In this document: piece by piece, positions 13,011 to 26,025 of the stretch
How the letters are laid out: each line of letters starts with the position of its first letter
Numbering within the stretch: position 1 is the first letter of the stretch
DNA from: Taenia hydatigena
Taxonomy: Eukaryota; Platyhelminthes; Cestoda; Cyclophyllidea; Taeniidae
Assembly: GCA_036345935.2 (NCBI GenBank)
Contig: JADWOT020000010.1
Span: 7,614,587 to 7,678,586, forward strand
Reading direction: 5' to 3'
Length of the DNA: 64,000 nt
Notes under the pieces: generated by a model
What the model was told of the DNA's origin: nothing
Database searches by the model: none
What the model saw: only the letters and a program-made list of their open reading frames with translations
Translations under genes and position numbers: made by a program

Positions 13011-14811
13011 GGAAGGTAAAGCAAGCTGATGAATGCATTTGTGTCTATGTCGAATGCGGAATATGAATGGGATTGACTTGGAGTGCTGTCATCACTGAGT
13101 CGGTGGTTGAATGAATGGGCGGGGGAGTCTTGTCAAGTGATTAAAAACCATCCCGATGTAAGCATAGGCCCAAGTGATCGGTGCACTATAGCCGTCTTGT
13201 ACCCCTTCCTCCCCTTCCTGCGCTGTTGATTGGTGTCTTGGTCTCCTTTATCCCTTCCCTAGTGGGTTCATCACCCGCATCCCAGTCACATGATGATGAT
13301 GTCTCGACGGTACTGGTGTACTTGTTCTGTAGAGCGACCTCACCCAGTAGTAGCGATTGCATTGGCTATGTAATTCACAGCCTCAACCCCTTCTCAAAAG
13401 GCACAACATTAACTGCCTTCCATTGTTTTTATTGCTTTAAATCCAAACAACAGTTTTGCTGGCAAGTACATGCCGTACGTAACAGCAAAAAGTAGTGCCG
13501 ATCAGGAAAAGGGAAACCGTAATGTAGACGTCCAAATGTAATTAGGAAAGGAAGTCAAAGTCGGGAAATAACGAACACTGGCATGACTAATGCAGCTACC
13601 ACTTTGTCTAGGGGTAGAAATTTATGGGTAGCATTTGGGAGCCCGAGGCCTCTTTCAGCCTCCCATGCAATGACCGCACTCGTGCTCCGACTCCTGTCAC
13701 TAGATTGCCCAAACATAACGATGGTTGGCACTGATGGAGGACACGACCGTAGCGATTGGCTCCGCACTCTCTTACTGCTATACTTTGATGTCTATTACGA
13801 GGTTCCATTCTGTGGAGGAGTTGGCAGTGTCCACTCTATGGCCACCATGCAGATGGCGCACACACACACATTACCTTCCACAGAACTTGAGCTCGTCATG
13901 GCATGGTTCATCCCCCCTGCAGAATGATGACGATGTCACGCAGTTGGGTATAGGTCGGTTCAATCAATTCACGATAACGCAAACGTATTGACAAACCCCC
14001 ATTCCTTAAGGAGAATAAATAGGTTCACTCCTCCAGTGTAATGACAGCCTCACAAAAATATTAAAATATGGATGCTCACGATTACAGCTATATACACGGA
14101 CTACCAACACATCTTTGACTTGAAACGATCTCCATCTTTTACTGCAATGACATCCAGTCGACAGTTTTCTGGCACATTTATGCATCGGCTTGACTATGAA
14201 CGTGCGATGATATTGAAACAATCCGTTTTCAATGCTATTTTGAGTCAGGAAAGAAAAGATAGTCCTTTTTGGTGGTCGCTAGCCTTCAACCGCTGGTAAA
14301 AGAAGCTACACGCGCAGCCAAGCGTGCCAACCACATTTTCGGCCTCGACTTTGGATGCATTGGCGACGCGATTGATAAAAATAAAAAGTTGATAAAGAAA
14401 ATCTATAAAAAGTACCAAATAAAGCAATAGTTACACTAACTCGTTAGCTTTGTACACCAACATTGTCACAATCAAAATCTTGAAATAAGTGAGACAAACT
14501 GCGTTATAATTGCGGCAACCTAGCGATGTTTTTTTTAAATTACGCTTCAATTTTTTATGATTCTTTTAATGTTATCCCTATATTTACCTTAAAAGACAAA
14601 ATGAAAACAGATTTGTCAGAGCATTTGAATTGACTTTAAGAAGCTATGTAAGCGCTCTGGCATCGCAGAACCATTTGGTTACTTGTGTTCCTTTTCGTGG
14701 TGGAAGCAGATCCATGTTTGCAAACGCATTAGCTTCGAAAAAAATATATATAATATAACAATAACAACATTCTTTTTTATTGTAGTTTGTGTCAGTTCTT
14801 AAAATTAGCGG
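13011..14811. other. no gene recognised
   Basis: Several overlapping short frames on both strands (13181-13495, 13583-13927, 14072-14299 and others), none with a motif I recognise. A short CA run lies near 13858-13872. From 14500 to 14790 the sequence becomes AT-rich with T and A runs, which could be an intron or the region upstream of the kinase-like fragment that follows. Confidence 0.35.
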
Positions 14812-15120
14812 TTGTTGTTACCAGAAATGGGCAATCATTCCACCGCGTCACATATATGTGTCACGAGTGATTTCTTTGACGATAAAGATCAGTCGGGCTG
14901 GGAGTTTATGCAGAAACATTTAATGCGTTATGCGTTGGATAATGACTCGCATTCTTCATACATTCTTTACCGACTTCCGGCTCCTTTGACACTGGAGACA
15001 ATGATGGATGGCTATCAGCCGAATATAAAAGCCAAAGTCTGGACCATCAAAGTCCTTAGGCCTGAGGCTCCAACTTACGAAGACACTCTGCTAAGGGTTA
15101 GTTCATTTGTAAAGGTATAA
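14812..15120 (+). pseudogene. degenerate protein-kinase fragment (APE to subdomain IX region)
   Basis: The 102-residue frame carries, from about residue 54, a stretch with YQPNIKAKVW followed by an IKVL and a Pro-rich YEDT segment. It lines up with the fragment at 41807-41933 (YQPNAKVDVWSFEVL, then YGDT), which in turn fits the tyrosine-kinase pattern W-x-x-PE-A-I followed by DVWSFGVL. Here the PE is LE, the DVW aspartate is K and the WSF is WTI, so key structural residues are lost. The first part of the frame has no kinase similarity I can see. There is no catalytic loop nearby. I call it a relic rather than an active kinase; the assignment depends on the partner fragment. Confidence 0.5.
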
Positions 15121-17465
15121 AGTGCTTGTCAGCAGCAAAGTTTCTGTTTCTTTTCATGCCAGCAATAAATTTGTTTTTTCGTTGTATTCTTCTTAGGCTT
15201 CTTGTTCAAAACTACTTTAGGTCGTACGCGTAATGAAATGCATGAATTTCGATTGTGCGGACAGACGCCTTCCATCACTGCAACACCGCGGCTAGTGCGT
15301 GTGAAGGAGAATTCTGCTGCACTTCAATTTTGGGGCCATTTTTTTAGTGCTCCTGCACATATTTCGGATATTTTGTTCCCTTCTATTGGATAGATGGCAG
15401 GCTATAGAAGGCAACATAAAGTGTTCAGGCCCGTTCAACTCTAAAGATTAATGTTTTAAGTGAATTTACAATAGCAGTACAGCAATTTTGGTAAGATAAA
15501 TTGCCCCTTCTTGATTGAGCACATACTCATATGAGGAAAACACGCTGCAATCGGTTCGACAGCAGCCTAGTCAACAACTGATGAAGGCATAGCTGACACT
15601 CAAAAAGGCAATAACGAGCCGTTGGAATGTTGAAGCTGGCTCATTGGCCGAATAATGAGGATGTGATTGGACTGTAGGCTGACACACAGTGAGGGTGACC
15701 AGTCTGGTGAGAGGTCTGGAACCAGTGGCCAGTGTTAGTGCGAATCTTCTTACTAACGCGGGTTATGCGGTTCACTCTTTCTGGACTCACTTCATGCATT
15801 ATTTATACATTGACACGCTTATGAAGAAATCATCATTCAAGAATCAGAAGAGCTGCACGGTACCCACTAGGCTGGTCTTATCATCATTTATGCACAAAAT
15901 AGTATCGTGTGGCCGCATGCAGTTTGAACCGCCAATCATCGTGTCAGTGAGGCTGGACGTAAAAACAGGCTGAGGTCGCGTTGTGTTTTCTAGAAGCTCG
16001 TGACGGCACCGCAACGATGGTTTCGAGGCATTGCTGCTTCAAACTACGATCGGCTAAAAGGTATGCCTGAGTATTCCCCACACTAAGCTACATCAACTTG
16101 CCATTTTTGTTCCAGATGACATTTCCTCGTTCCATCAAACACCGCACTCACTTTGCCAATACTTCTCATGTCTTAGACTCGTGAATTGTGGTTAATAGGC
16201 TCATGTGCTGGTCATTGGTTCAACGACCAACTGGTGGAGTGGCATAGATGCGTTGGCTACGAGATGCTAGTGTGTTGCCCATTGGCCATGTGATGCATTT
16301 CAAAATGTAGGGAAAGGTGGTGTGCATGAGAGAGGAGGCAGATGCGATGGATGACAGAGAAAAGGGTCTGAGACATTGTCATTGCGAGCTTGCCAACTCA
16401 ATGTCTGACGTGTGTAGGCGCCTTCACAGATTCGCATCTAGTTCTACTAATGTGAGCAATGCAGTGTCGTGGAAGCTTACAATGCTATTTATCTATAGTG
16501 TGTGTGTGTGTGTATGCAGGATTTGAGAGGTTTTAAATTGTTAATAACAGTCAATTATGGGTTAAAAGTTAAAACCTACTTGCACTAATGTTGTCACGAA
16601 TTGATGTAAGGTCCCGGACATGTCGTAGTAAGGGACGGGCAAAAATAAGTGGCAGAGGGCATAGCCAATCAAGGCCTAGTTTTACCCGATCGCCATCAAC
16701 CCTGCAGCACTTCGGCACTGACTAATACAACGACTTCACACTAGCACACTAGCAAGGCGCACCCAGACTTGCCAAACTAAGAACGAAGAAGCCGAATATT
16801 CACCCAATCGATGCTAGTCGGTCCCATGTCTTGAGCATCAAACCGCCTACAAGCATCTCATTACCTCTGTGACCGTGTCTGTTTGCATAACGGATAGTAG
16901 TTTAGAAATCCACTTACAAAAAGGACAAATGCGTTAGCATGTTAGAGGTCTGAAATGCCTTAGCTTATCTTAAAATGCTTAATATCTTGAAAGCGGTCCA
17001 GAGTGCTTGGTTGCTAATATGATGAATCGAAATGAGGTCTTAAAAGGCTTTAAGCGTTTGTAGGGTCTGCATAACTTTGCCAAATGAAGTCCAGCTATGG
17101 ATTTAGAAAAAAAGGAATTTCGAATCTGTGCAATGTTTCATTAGAGGCACCTGGAAGAAGTTTTCTCTATGCAGCCAGAGAAGGCGAATCGCTCAATGGC
17201 AGTGAGCGTAGTTTGCAGAAGAATGGATTGAGGAATCCCTAGTGTTAGCGACTTAACGTTGCAATGACTAACATTGTGTTGTTGAGTAGGAACAAAGTTG
17301 CATTAAAGGTTATTAACTTTGGCTGTCCATCAATGCATGTGTCAAGGTTCACTCCGCCGACAGACGCTTTAGCATTCCAGAACCTATATCGTCTTTTCTG
17401 CACCTTCTAATCTAATCACCACAACAACACAGAGTCACTGACAATGTCCAGCGTGCACCAGCCAT
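15121..17465. other. no gene recognised
   Basis: Frames at 15202-15393, 15689-15973 and 16317-16526 have no recognisable domain. A short TG microsatellite lies at 16499-16513. I found no repeat partner for this stretch within the window. Confidence 0.35.
16499..16513 (+). repeat. short TG microsatellite
   Basis: About seven uninterrupted TG units, followed by TATGCAGG. Confidence 0.8.
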
Positions 17466-19200
17466 GCTTATTCAATTATGCATAGTATGACGCTTATGCG
17501 CATCGTAGTATCATTGCCTGCTATCACAAACTGATAAATCCTACATGTCACACATGCGTGACGTGCCACCTCCTGTGGGCAATCAGGGCATGACATGTGA
17601 TGCTGGAAGTGTAATTTCAATAACAGATCGCAGTCAAGGCAAACTTCTAAGAACCTGATATAAAAGGTCAAAACTTTAGTCTTATTCTTCATGAAGAACA
17701 CTACTACTCAGTGGGATCCTCCTAGTCTTGAGATGCCTCGCACACCTCAATAAAGTGGTCTACTTCCTCCACCCACAACCTCGTTTTTAACACAACTCTT
17801 TGATCCAAATGACTTAAGTGGGAGACTAGAGGTTGACTGAAATCGTCGGATCAGCATATTGATGGGTGGTGAGAAGGTTGGCTGGGATGGTGGCGTTTGG
17901 AGGATATACTGGGGATGTTGAGTCCCTCCCACTTCGTTTGAGGCAGCTGTGTGACTACTGAATAGCTCAGGTCTCAGAAATATGAACAAACTTTACAGTT
18001 TGGACTGTTTTTTTACTTCCAATGGCAAATATTTATGAGTTTGCTCAATCGTGTTTCCTGACTTGCATGCCTCCTCACTCACGTGGGCATTCAATCACTC
18101 CTTCTCCCACTTGCGATACCCATGGAGACGCAACAGGGCTAACTAAAGGCTCCTTTGGCATACTTTTAATTAATGTTGATGGCAGTGCGAGTTTTCATCC
18201 ACCTTCTTTGTAGATCATGACCGGTTCCTTTCAGCTACAGGGGAAGTGAATGTATACTAAACTTGTCCTCTGGCAGTGCCACCAAGTTGGAACTCAGCTA
18301 TCGCTGATCTCATTTAATGCGTCTGTGGCAGGAGCCAGCACAACCCGTCGTCATTGCCTACAAGATTACCCGTGTCACACATATGCGACGCAACGGAGCA
18401 ATTGCCTATCTTAAGTGGAATCAACCACTAATCTTGAAAATTGACAGGCTTCATTACAAGAATGCAGATTACTTACCACTTTTACTGCGAACAGATACGC
18501 AAATAAGTAAATGGTTTAGCGATACCGGGCTGCTTCCAGGTTATCGAACATTGCTTAGAATGCATGAGTAACCTAAAACATCAATATAATTATTCAGTGC
18601 TGACACTTTCAAATATGTCAGAGGTCAGTGCCATTGCATGTCGTTTCGCGCTGCTGAAGCCTCTTAGACATTATAGCTCAAAATTGGCTGTCTCCTCTGA
18701 CCAGCTGTCGGCCTCCCTGGACTCACTGAGACTCCTTTTGCACGTTTCTATGTGTTGTGGAATGAGTATCTGGTTAGGCGGTCGGTGAGGTCTTGACCAC
18801 GCGAGCACACACCCGAATCAAAGCAGTCGGTGATGCTAATTTCTAGTCGAGAACACCATAAAGCTGCAACTACCACGTGGTCATCGCGTGAGGTGAATGG
18901 AGAGGGTGGTCTTGATGTTGATCACAGTCGCCTTCGCTCCAGCCGACCATCAGCAGACGGAATTGCAATGGGTGAGGGAAAGTTGCACTCAACATTTTGC
19001 CTTCGGAGACAATATTTTTTATCCACTGCGCTTTCAATAAAGAACGTCAAGATTGGACTACATGGTGGATCTGGACCTATTATCAGTGCATGCTACTCAA
19101 ACACTCTCTTCTGCTTCGTGCAACGGTCTTGGCTCTGCTCTGAAGGAGGACACTTGTGGAGTGCGTCTGCATCGAAATTGCTAAGCAAGGGAAAGTAGTC
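17466..19200 (+). repeat. direct duplication block, copy 1
   Basis: Collinear with 22390-24090. Shared landmarks in order: CTTCATGAAGAACAC, then TTCCTCCACCCACAACCTCG at about 17761-17780 (partner near 22530), then GGCGTTTGGAGGA, then GACGCAACGGAG after a TCACACATATG box near 18373 (partner near 23272), then a stretch with ATCTGGTTAGGCGG at 18768-18781 (partner near 23688), then GATCACAGTCGCCTTC at 18920-18935. The offset drifts from about 4.77 to 4.92 kb, so indels have accumulated. No intact frame runs through it. Confidence 0.75.
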
Positions 19201-20504
19201 ACAAACGAAAAATTCAAAATTTATCGGTGAATTACTGGAATAGGAATATGCGGAATACTCGGCAATGTGAATCGAATAGGTCTTATGAAAGTGTCACATT
19301 TCCTATCAAATACCTTTTGGACAACAATTAGGAATGATAACAGCAATAACAGACTTATAAGGGCAAAAGTGGCGCTGAAAGCATAATAATATGTTTTCCT
19401 TGATTCATATTGTTAGGCAGACACATTACAAACGCATTTACCAGCCAACTCAAGCCTGCTTTTTATGGTTCGGCGAAAAAGCAATGAGGAGCGATGACCG
19501 AAGGGGAGGTCGGAATTTCACAATGGAGTCAAGCGCAAAACAGATTATAGAGGCAGTGCACCATTGCATTTTTCAGGTATTTTAAGATCTGCGTCAGCTC
19601 CACAGAATTTATTAGGGGAAGCACGAGATGAATTAGGCATCAGTCTTTCATTCCCACGTAAATTAGAGTTCCTTAAATGATGGTCGCTTTTTGGTTGTGC
19701 GTTCCAGCAGGATTTCGTAGTGCAGTGAAATTCTCTCTCACGCGCATCAGCCGTGGAACTTATGCAATTCATTGCGTGCACGACGAAAAGTGGTTTTGAG
19801 TGAGAAGATTAAAAAGAAATGCAGCAAAATAATTAGTGCTTGGAAACACACAGAAACCCCTGCTGCTCACAAACATTTCAAAATCTGGTGAATGAACCAA
19901 TCCTTGTGCGTTGTGTCACCGTTAGTTAGAACATCAGAGCATAACTATCCCGAAGGTTCAGACTTTAGCTTTTATCTTCGGCGAATAGCCGTCCATCATT
20001 GTCTTCAAAGAAGCTTAAAAGCGATGGAGATGGCATGAAAAACGCATTCCATTTTTCATCACATAACGGTGACATGTGGGCCTTTTTATGATGAGCATCT
20101 TAGGACCGCATTGAACTCAAATTTGGTGAAATTGGAAATAAAATGAAGAAGTTTGTTCCATACGAAGTCAAGTCAGTGAGCCTTGCATAGCCACTTCTGT
20201 CTACCATAAATCTCTAGACACACCGCAGACATCACGACCTAGACGTCCAGCCAAACAAAACTTGCAGCCGTTTATTGTTGCTGACCGATTAAAAAATTTC
20301 CTCCCACCATTGAATAAACTTCATTTTTAATGATATAATTCTTTCTTACAGTGCCGCTAAAGGCTTCTTAGCATAAAACCGGTGTAAAAAGGCATTTGCC
20401 GCTTCCTGCATCAAAGGGAATTCAATACATATATAAACACTATATTTTACTTGTAATAGGTAGTAAGTGACTGTGCGGTAGATGACGACTACCCGAGATG
20501 AAAG
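19201..20504. other. no gene recognised
   Basis: AT-leaning sequence between a duplication block and a dispersed repeat. Short frames at 19391-19585 (plus) and 19545-19781 (minus) show no motif. Confidence 0.35.
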
Positions 20505-20905
20505 ATGCAAGGACTCCACGCGGTTGGCTCTGTTCAGCCAATTGACACGCGACTCGTCTGGTGCTCACTTAAACCTTTCAAGTGCTATTCGGTGGCTCCA
20601 CCAGATCGGGGTGTGACGGAGGCGCCTTCGGAGATGAAGGGCGGTAGTTGTAGTGGAGGAATGCATTCAATTACCACAAGATCCAAATCCCAGTTTCTTT
20701 GATGTCTACACATGCTTAGTTATGTCGATTGTGATTAATCTCTGAGCTGCGCCAATCGCATAGCACGTGATTATTAGAAGGCATTTATCCAACTGCACAC
20801 TCGAGGGAATGACGCACCACGCAGACTCCGGTGTGAACAGGTTCGTTGGCAATTACTGGTGTGAGCAGAGGTGACAGCTCCATACTGACGTGTGGGTGGC
20901 ACAAA
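20505..20905 (+). repeat. dispersed repeat family D, copy 1
   Basis: Matches 32290-32700 over about 400 bases and 36490-36650 over its second half, and the reverse strand at 40380-40770 and 38580-38660. Shared words include CAATTGACACGCGACTCGT, CAGTTTCTTTGATGTCTAC, GACTCCGGTGTG and GAGCAGAGGTGACAGCTCC. The length suggests a SINE or a non-autonomous element, but I see no clear tRNA-like head, A-tail or terminal repeats. A 65-residue frame inside it is incidental. Confidence 0.7.
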
Positions 20906-22389
20906 TGTAGCGCTGTAGTAGTGTCAATGCATTAACGATTGACTGACAGTATTCTGACGCCTGTTGTGTATTAGGAGTCTTCTTTTCGGCTACCATTACC
21001 CCTTATGTCGCCTTGACTATACGAACAATAATTTTGTAAAATTGCATAAAACACACCGAGTGTTTCCTTTCGGTGCTAAGTGGTATTTCTCATTTAGATG
21101 GAAATTGAAGTCGAGTAGCAAGCTAAGAAGGACCTTAAGAATTGTTATATTTTATTAAACGTACCGATCGGACCACCTCCAATCACATCCTCATCATTCA
21201 ACCACTGAGTCAAAACTACCCATCACTGCTTTGCGTGTGGACTGCGAGTTGTGGGGGAATACGTGCTTTTTTTAATAACTCAGTAGCTTGTTATTTCCAT
21301 CTCGATTGTCAGTTGAGCTTCAAGCATTTCCTGACTTGAATGCTGTCGAACCGATTGCATCATGGTTTTCCCACGTGCAAAGATGTCCATCTCGTCGGGA
21401 TTTGTGCTTTGCTTTCGCTTTATATCGGTGCTCATTTTTAGTCCATATTCTGACATTAATCTACAAAGCATTTGTTGTTTGAATTTATTGCCCCATGTTA
21501 CTTGTTTCTTGTCAATAGGAAACATTTGAACCCTTTGGGGTTCGTGGGTAAGGATGGCATGAAAGGGATTGGCAATACGGCTGCAAGCTCAGCTGCGATT
21601 CCACCCTCGGTTTACGTACCAACATGACATTTGCTACAATTAGATGCAATTCCAAAGGATTCCAATCAGCTCTCAAAGGATGTGGAGGCAATTGCTTTGA
21701 CCACAGCGCAGGATGGAAATTCGCAGACACATGGCGCATCACCGTAGAAGTCTTGTAACTACTGCTATTCATCGCCTAAAAGTAGAACGAATCCAAAAAT
21801 AAATGTTGAACTGGGCGATGCGAAGGAAGGGCACATGCACTAATCATGGGTCAAACGAATGACTGCAATTCTTGTGCTTCACCAATTGGCTAAATTTGGA
21901 AGGAATTTTGCATGAAAGGGTAACCCACTCGATAACAGGGCCGGCAGTTCACAGAAGAAAAAACAAAGACAAATCCTTTGCGATTTAACTAACACCTTGA
22001 GTGGTGTGCGCGTGCAGCCCTAAAGGTTCACTACTAGTTGTACCGGTATCAGCAATTTAACGTCGTGTTAACTGCCATTGAATTGTTGAGTAAAAATAAA
22101 GTCGAATCGCAAGTTGATGTGCACATAAGAAATCGCAGCCAAATCTCTGCTTAGTAGTCTGTCATTCCTACAGATGTTTAATGTGGCTGTTCGCCAGTGC
22201 ATACATCACGCCCCAAAACCTATTTTCTTCCTTCGTTTCCGCGCTTTCGGATCTAAATCACTACACCATCGATTGTTACATCCAATTGGATTCGCTGACA
22301 ATCTCTAGCAAGTATCCAACATGCTACTCTAACAATAATTTACATGAGGCTAATGAGCGTGGTAGCATGATTGCCGGCTAATCAAAATT
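20906..22389. other. no gene recognised
   Basis: Frames at 21280-21525 and 21512-21772 (minus) and 22181-22381 (plus) lack recognisable domains. No repeat partner was found for most of this stretch. A short self-complementary TGTGTGTGACACACA lies at about 22397-22411, at the start of the next duplication block. Confidence 0.35.
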
Positions 22390-24090
22390 TGTTGCTGTGT
22401 GTGTGACACACACTTGTTAATATTTGATTGCAGCATAAAATTATTAAAGATATGACACAGAAAGTGGAATACTAGGTCTTATTCATTACGAAGAACACCA
22501 TCACTCCGTGGAATACTGCTGGAGTGGTCTGTTTCCTCCACGCACAACCTCGTTTTTGACTTGACACTTTGATCAAAGAGAGCTAAAGAAGAGACTAGAA
22601 GGTTGACTGGTATCTTTAGGTCAGCAGCTTAATGGACGGTTAGGTGGACGGCTGCAATGTCGGCGTTTGGAGGACACTCGGGATGTCTCGTCCTTCTCAC
22701 TTTGGGTGGGGCCTTCGTGTGGCTGGTGAATATGTTAGGCCCTTATGGATCCAAAAGAACTTCACCGTGTAGACTGAGCCCTCTATTTCTAGAGCATGCC
22801 ACACCACACACATGATCATCTGATCAATCCTTCTTCCATTTACAGAACTAATAAGTCGCTGAAGGCGTACTTAGATGGCCCATCATGCATGCTTTACATT
22901 AGCCTTGTTGTTAACCGACAAAAGATGTGCTAATTTGGAAAATGGATGGCAGTGCGACCTTCCGCTTAGCCACATGTATTCCACATACCCTCTCTGCAGA
23001 GGCTCTGTATTGTCCATGACCAAAGCCTTTGGGACACAGGGAAGCTGTGCCCACTGATCTCGTCTCGCAGCCGTTCCGATGAGGCGTAACCACTAGCTGC
23101 GGAGAAACATGTGACCTCGCATTTGCATAAGAAAGTGTGCTTACCTGCGGCCACACCACAGTCGCTACACCGCAAACTGGGTCTTCGTTCGCTTATCGTG
23201 AGCTGTTGCCATGCGCCCGTGGCACAAGCCAGCATGGCTGATCGTTCTTGCCTGATAAAATTCCCATGTCACGTTAATGTAGCGCAACGGAGTAATTATC
23301 CATTGCAAGTTTCAAAAACCACTAACTACAAAGATTGATTAGATTTATAGCAAGGAGGAAAGGTCACTGCTAATTATTGAAAACAAAATACTTGACACTT
23401 GGGACCGATGTGCTTGCAAATATGGGTCTGCCCTCACCGCCAAAAGAAGCGCAAGTGCCTAAATGGTTCAACAATTCTAGGGAGCTTACAAAGTTTCTAA
23501 AGACGATTTGAAGCCTCTACAACGTAAAACCCAAGGAGATTTTATTCAGTGATGACAACTATCACAAGGTCAAAGATCTTCGCCAATGCATGTCCTCAAG
23601 TGGACTTTCTTCCCTTGTCAGCTGTCAACCACCAGGGCACCCACTGCGACTCATTTCGCCTACTCCTCTGTGTAGTTGTATGGGTATCTGTTTAGGCGAA
23701 CAGAGAGGGCTCAACCACTCAAACACGTACCAAGTTGAATCAGTCGGTGATGCTGAATTCTAACAATTGACTTTGTAAGGCTTAATCTACCACGCAAGTA
23801 TCATTTGAGATGGATGGAGATGATAACTGTGATGTGGATCACGGTCGCCTCAGGCTACTCGCCTACTTCTACCACGATTTCAACAACACACCACTTTGCT
23901 AAAAGCTCTTCACCGCCATTTTGAGCATCCAAAATTTTCCTATTCCTCGTTCTACATTAACTTGATTTGAACTGGGCAAAGGTGTGTTGATGCGAAAAAT
24001 AGACGTCAGTGCGATCTCCCATCAAGCCCCGTTCGCTTCACCCACTCTCTCTGAAGAGCCGCTGAAAACATCACAATCGATTCCTTTGAG
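22390..24090 (+). repeat. direct duplication block, copy 2
   Basis: Partner of 17466-19200 in the same orientation and order. It has TTCCTCCACGCACAACCTCG, the GGCGTTTGGAGGA box, a degraded TCACGTTAATG box near 23270 followed by GCGCAACGGAG, and the ATCTGTTTAGGCGA and GATCACGGTCGCCTC boxes near 23688 and 23838. It abuts the second duplication pair, whose first unit begins at about 24088. Frames inside (22875-23057, 22966-23235 minus, 23111-23338) are short and not shared as frames with copy 1. Confidence 0.75.
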
Positions 24091-25540
24091 GCATAGCAAA
24101 GCTAAGGACTCACTAGACTTGGCTTTTAGTTGTGCCACTGACACCAAAATACAGCCGGCAGCGAATTAGTTGATCTCACATTGGAATGCCGAGGTGTGCC
24201 TCCCAGTGACCAGTCCACGGCCACCAAACGTCAAGTTGGGTTCAGGCTACCGTCACCATTCTAATAAACTTATCAGTCCTTATTTGCTTATGTTGATTTC
24301 ATTTAATGCGTTCGAGATTCAAGTCGGCACAATAGGTCGTCCTTGCCTAATGAACGATCCGTGTCACACATATGTGACGCAACGGAATGATTGAACATTT
24401 TAAATGACGACAGCCTCTAATTTTAAAGTCGTTAGATACTACAACAACAAAATAGCGTTGCCTTTACCTTGTTAAACTTGTTGCCTGCTTAGAAGCCAAC
24501 GTGCTTGCGAATGTTGATTTAGATTGCCTATGTAGAAAAGTTTACTGTCAAGCATTTTGCCCAATCGAAAATAAAGCAGAGCAAATAGTTTGCGTTTACT
24601 TTTTTTGCGCAGAAAAGCCTTGTTGTATTTGAATGCACTTGTTATGATCTGCAATATATTCTCATCTACTCAAACATGTTTGCGGTCTAGTCCGGATATG
24701 CTTTCGGTGGATATTTACACGATGAAGAACACGATAAATAAATTCATGTCTTATTTACTCTTTCGCCAACTGAATTCCAGCTTACAATTTAACCACTAAA
24801 CATTAGACAATTTATTTGAGTAACTGTTAAGTGCCTCAAATTCGCCTGGCATTATCACGCAATCTTGGTCAATGTGCATGCAGTGGAACTTCGAAGTGTT
24901 ACGCGATCCACAGCCGAGTGGACTCTGCGGAATTCAGCCAGCGCAAGCCTTTAGGCGAGAGAAGTGTGATTCCGCCTCTGTGTTGTCTATTCATTTCGAC
25001 AATATCATGGTATGAACGGCTTGTTGCGGACTCCATTTAGGACAATTAGTTGTGGTAGCTGGACTGCCTCACCTCAATTTTACGCCTTTCGCAAAAAAGA
25101 CAGCAGGATGATTAAATCGTCAAACAATAATTATGCTGAGCGAATTTGGCACCCATGGTAAAGAGGCGATAGGGACTAAAAGCATCTTCTGTGATACGAA
25201 CACAAAGTCAGTCGACAATGTTTAAAGACGAATCGCCCTTGCATTCATATAGTTGTGTAGTGAGAGAACGAATCGAATGTTCACTCAAATCCATTGCCTC
25301 CATGCGCAAACTGTGGTGAGTGAGTCAAAAATCCTTGTAAGTGGCTTCTTTGCTAGTCATAGGTGTTATCCAAACGAGAGCTTGTAGAGTAAATTTTGTT
25401 AAGACGTGGATGGCGGACCTGGAATCGTGTTTCGAAACAAACTATTCATAATTGGGTTAACGCGTAGATCCCAGGCAACGCCGCACCTACCGAACCTGGG
25501 AAGCAAAGCTGCTTCATCTCCTCTTCTATCAAGAATCCGA
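24088..25540 (+). repeat. second direct duplication, unit 1
   Basis: Collinear with 26026-27740. Landmarks: GAGGCATAGCAAAG at the left edge in both, then CGAGGTGTGC, then GATCCGTGTCACACATATG at 24357-24375, then GAAGCCAACGTGCTTGCGAATG, then AACTGTTAAGTGCCTCAA near 24824, then GTGTTGTCTATTCATTTCGACA, then GACAATGTTTAAAGACGAAT, and TAGTTGTGTAGTGAGAG. The similarity ends close to AAGCTGCTTC(A)TCTCCTCTTC at about 25510-25530. Identity looks like 75-80 percent. Confidence 0.75.
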
Positions 25541-25992
25541 TTATTCGGCGTTAAAAATACAAGCACCATTCTCTCCTCCATTGTTCCGTCCATCCCCATT
25601 GTAGGCATTTGACTCCTAAATTCTGACTTCACTGAACATTGAATGAGGAACGCATGGGCCGTATGTGGTCCATCTATAGCACTAGAATGACACTGGTAGT
25701 CAAAGCAGGCTCCACTTCCATGGTGCCAAGCGCTTGTGATTTCACCGCGACCATCGGAGCGCATCCAAACCATCTCTGAAGTCAATGAAAGCCGCGAGTC
25801 TGTCAGCGCGTTGCCTATTGACGCACACAGAGGATGGAGCACTATCAGCCTGGGTATGCGTCTAGTCTTAGGGTAGAGGAGAGGCTTAAGTGGAAATACC
25901 TTCCCAATCGACACTCCACTTGCCCTGCCTTCTCTCACTGGCAATCCGGTCTGCCCACTATTTGGACTACTGGACGTATCGGACAAGTCCAT
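25399..25992 (-). CDS. unrecognised 197-residue ORF largely in unique spacer
   Basis: One of the longest uninterrupted frames in the window. It starts with an ATG at 25992 and opens MDLSDTSSSPNSGQTG, followed by a basic Pro/Leu-rich part and a Cys/His-containing middle around SGACFDYQCHSS. The region encoding its first two thirds (about 25545-25992) is the spacer between the two tandem units and has no partner I could find elsewhere in the window, while its last part runs into the duplicated sequence. No domain, signal peptide or transmembrane segment is recognised. It may be a real exon, a captured gene fragment, or chance; I have no support beyond the length of the open frame. Confidence 0.25.
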   Translation of the reverse strand: MDLSDTSSSPNSGQTGLPVREGRASGVSIGKVFPLKPLLYPKTRRIPRLIVLHPLCASIGNALTDSRLSLTSEMVWMRSDGRGEITSAWHHGSGACFDYQCHSSAIDGPHTAHAFLIQCSVKSEFRSQMPTMGMDGTMEERMVLVFLTPNNRILDRRGDEAALLPRFGRCGVAWDLRVNPIMNSLFRNTIPGPPSTS

Positions 25993-26025
25993 TCGTCCAG
26001 GCGCTCAGTTCATACTGTTTATTAG

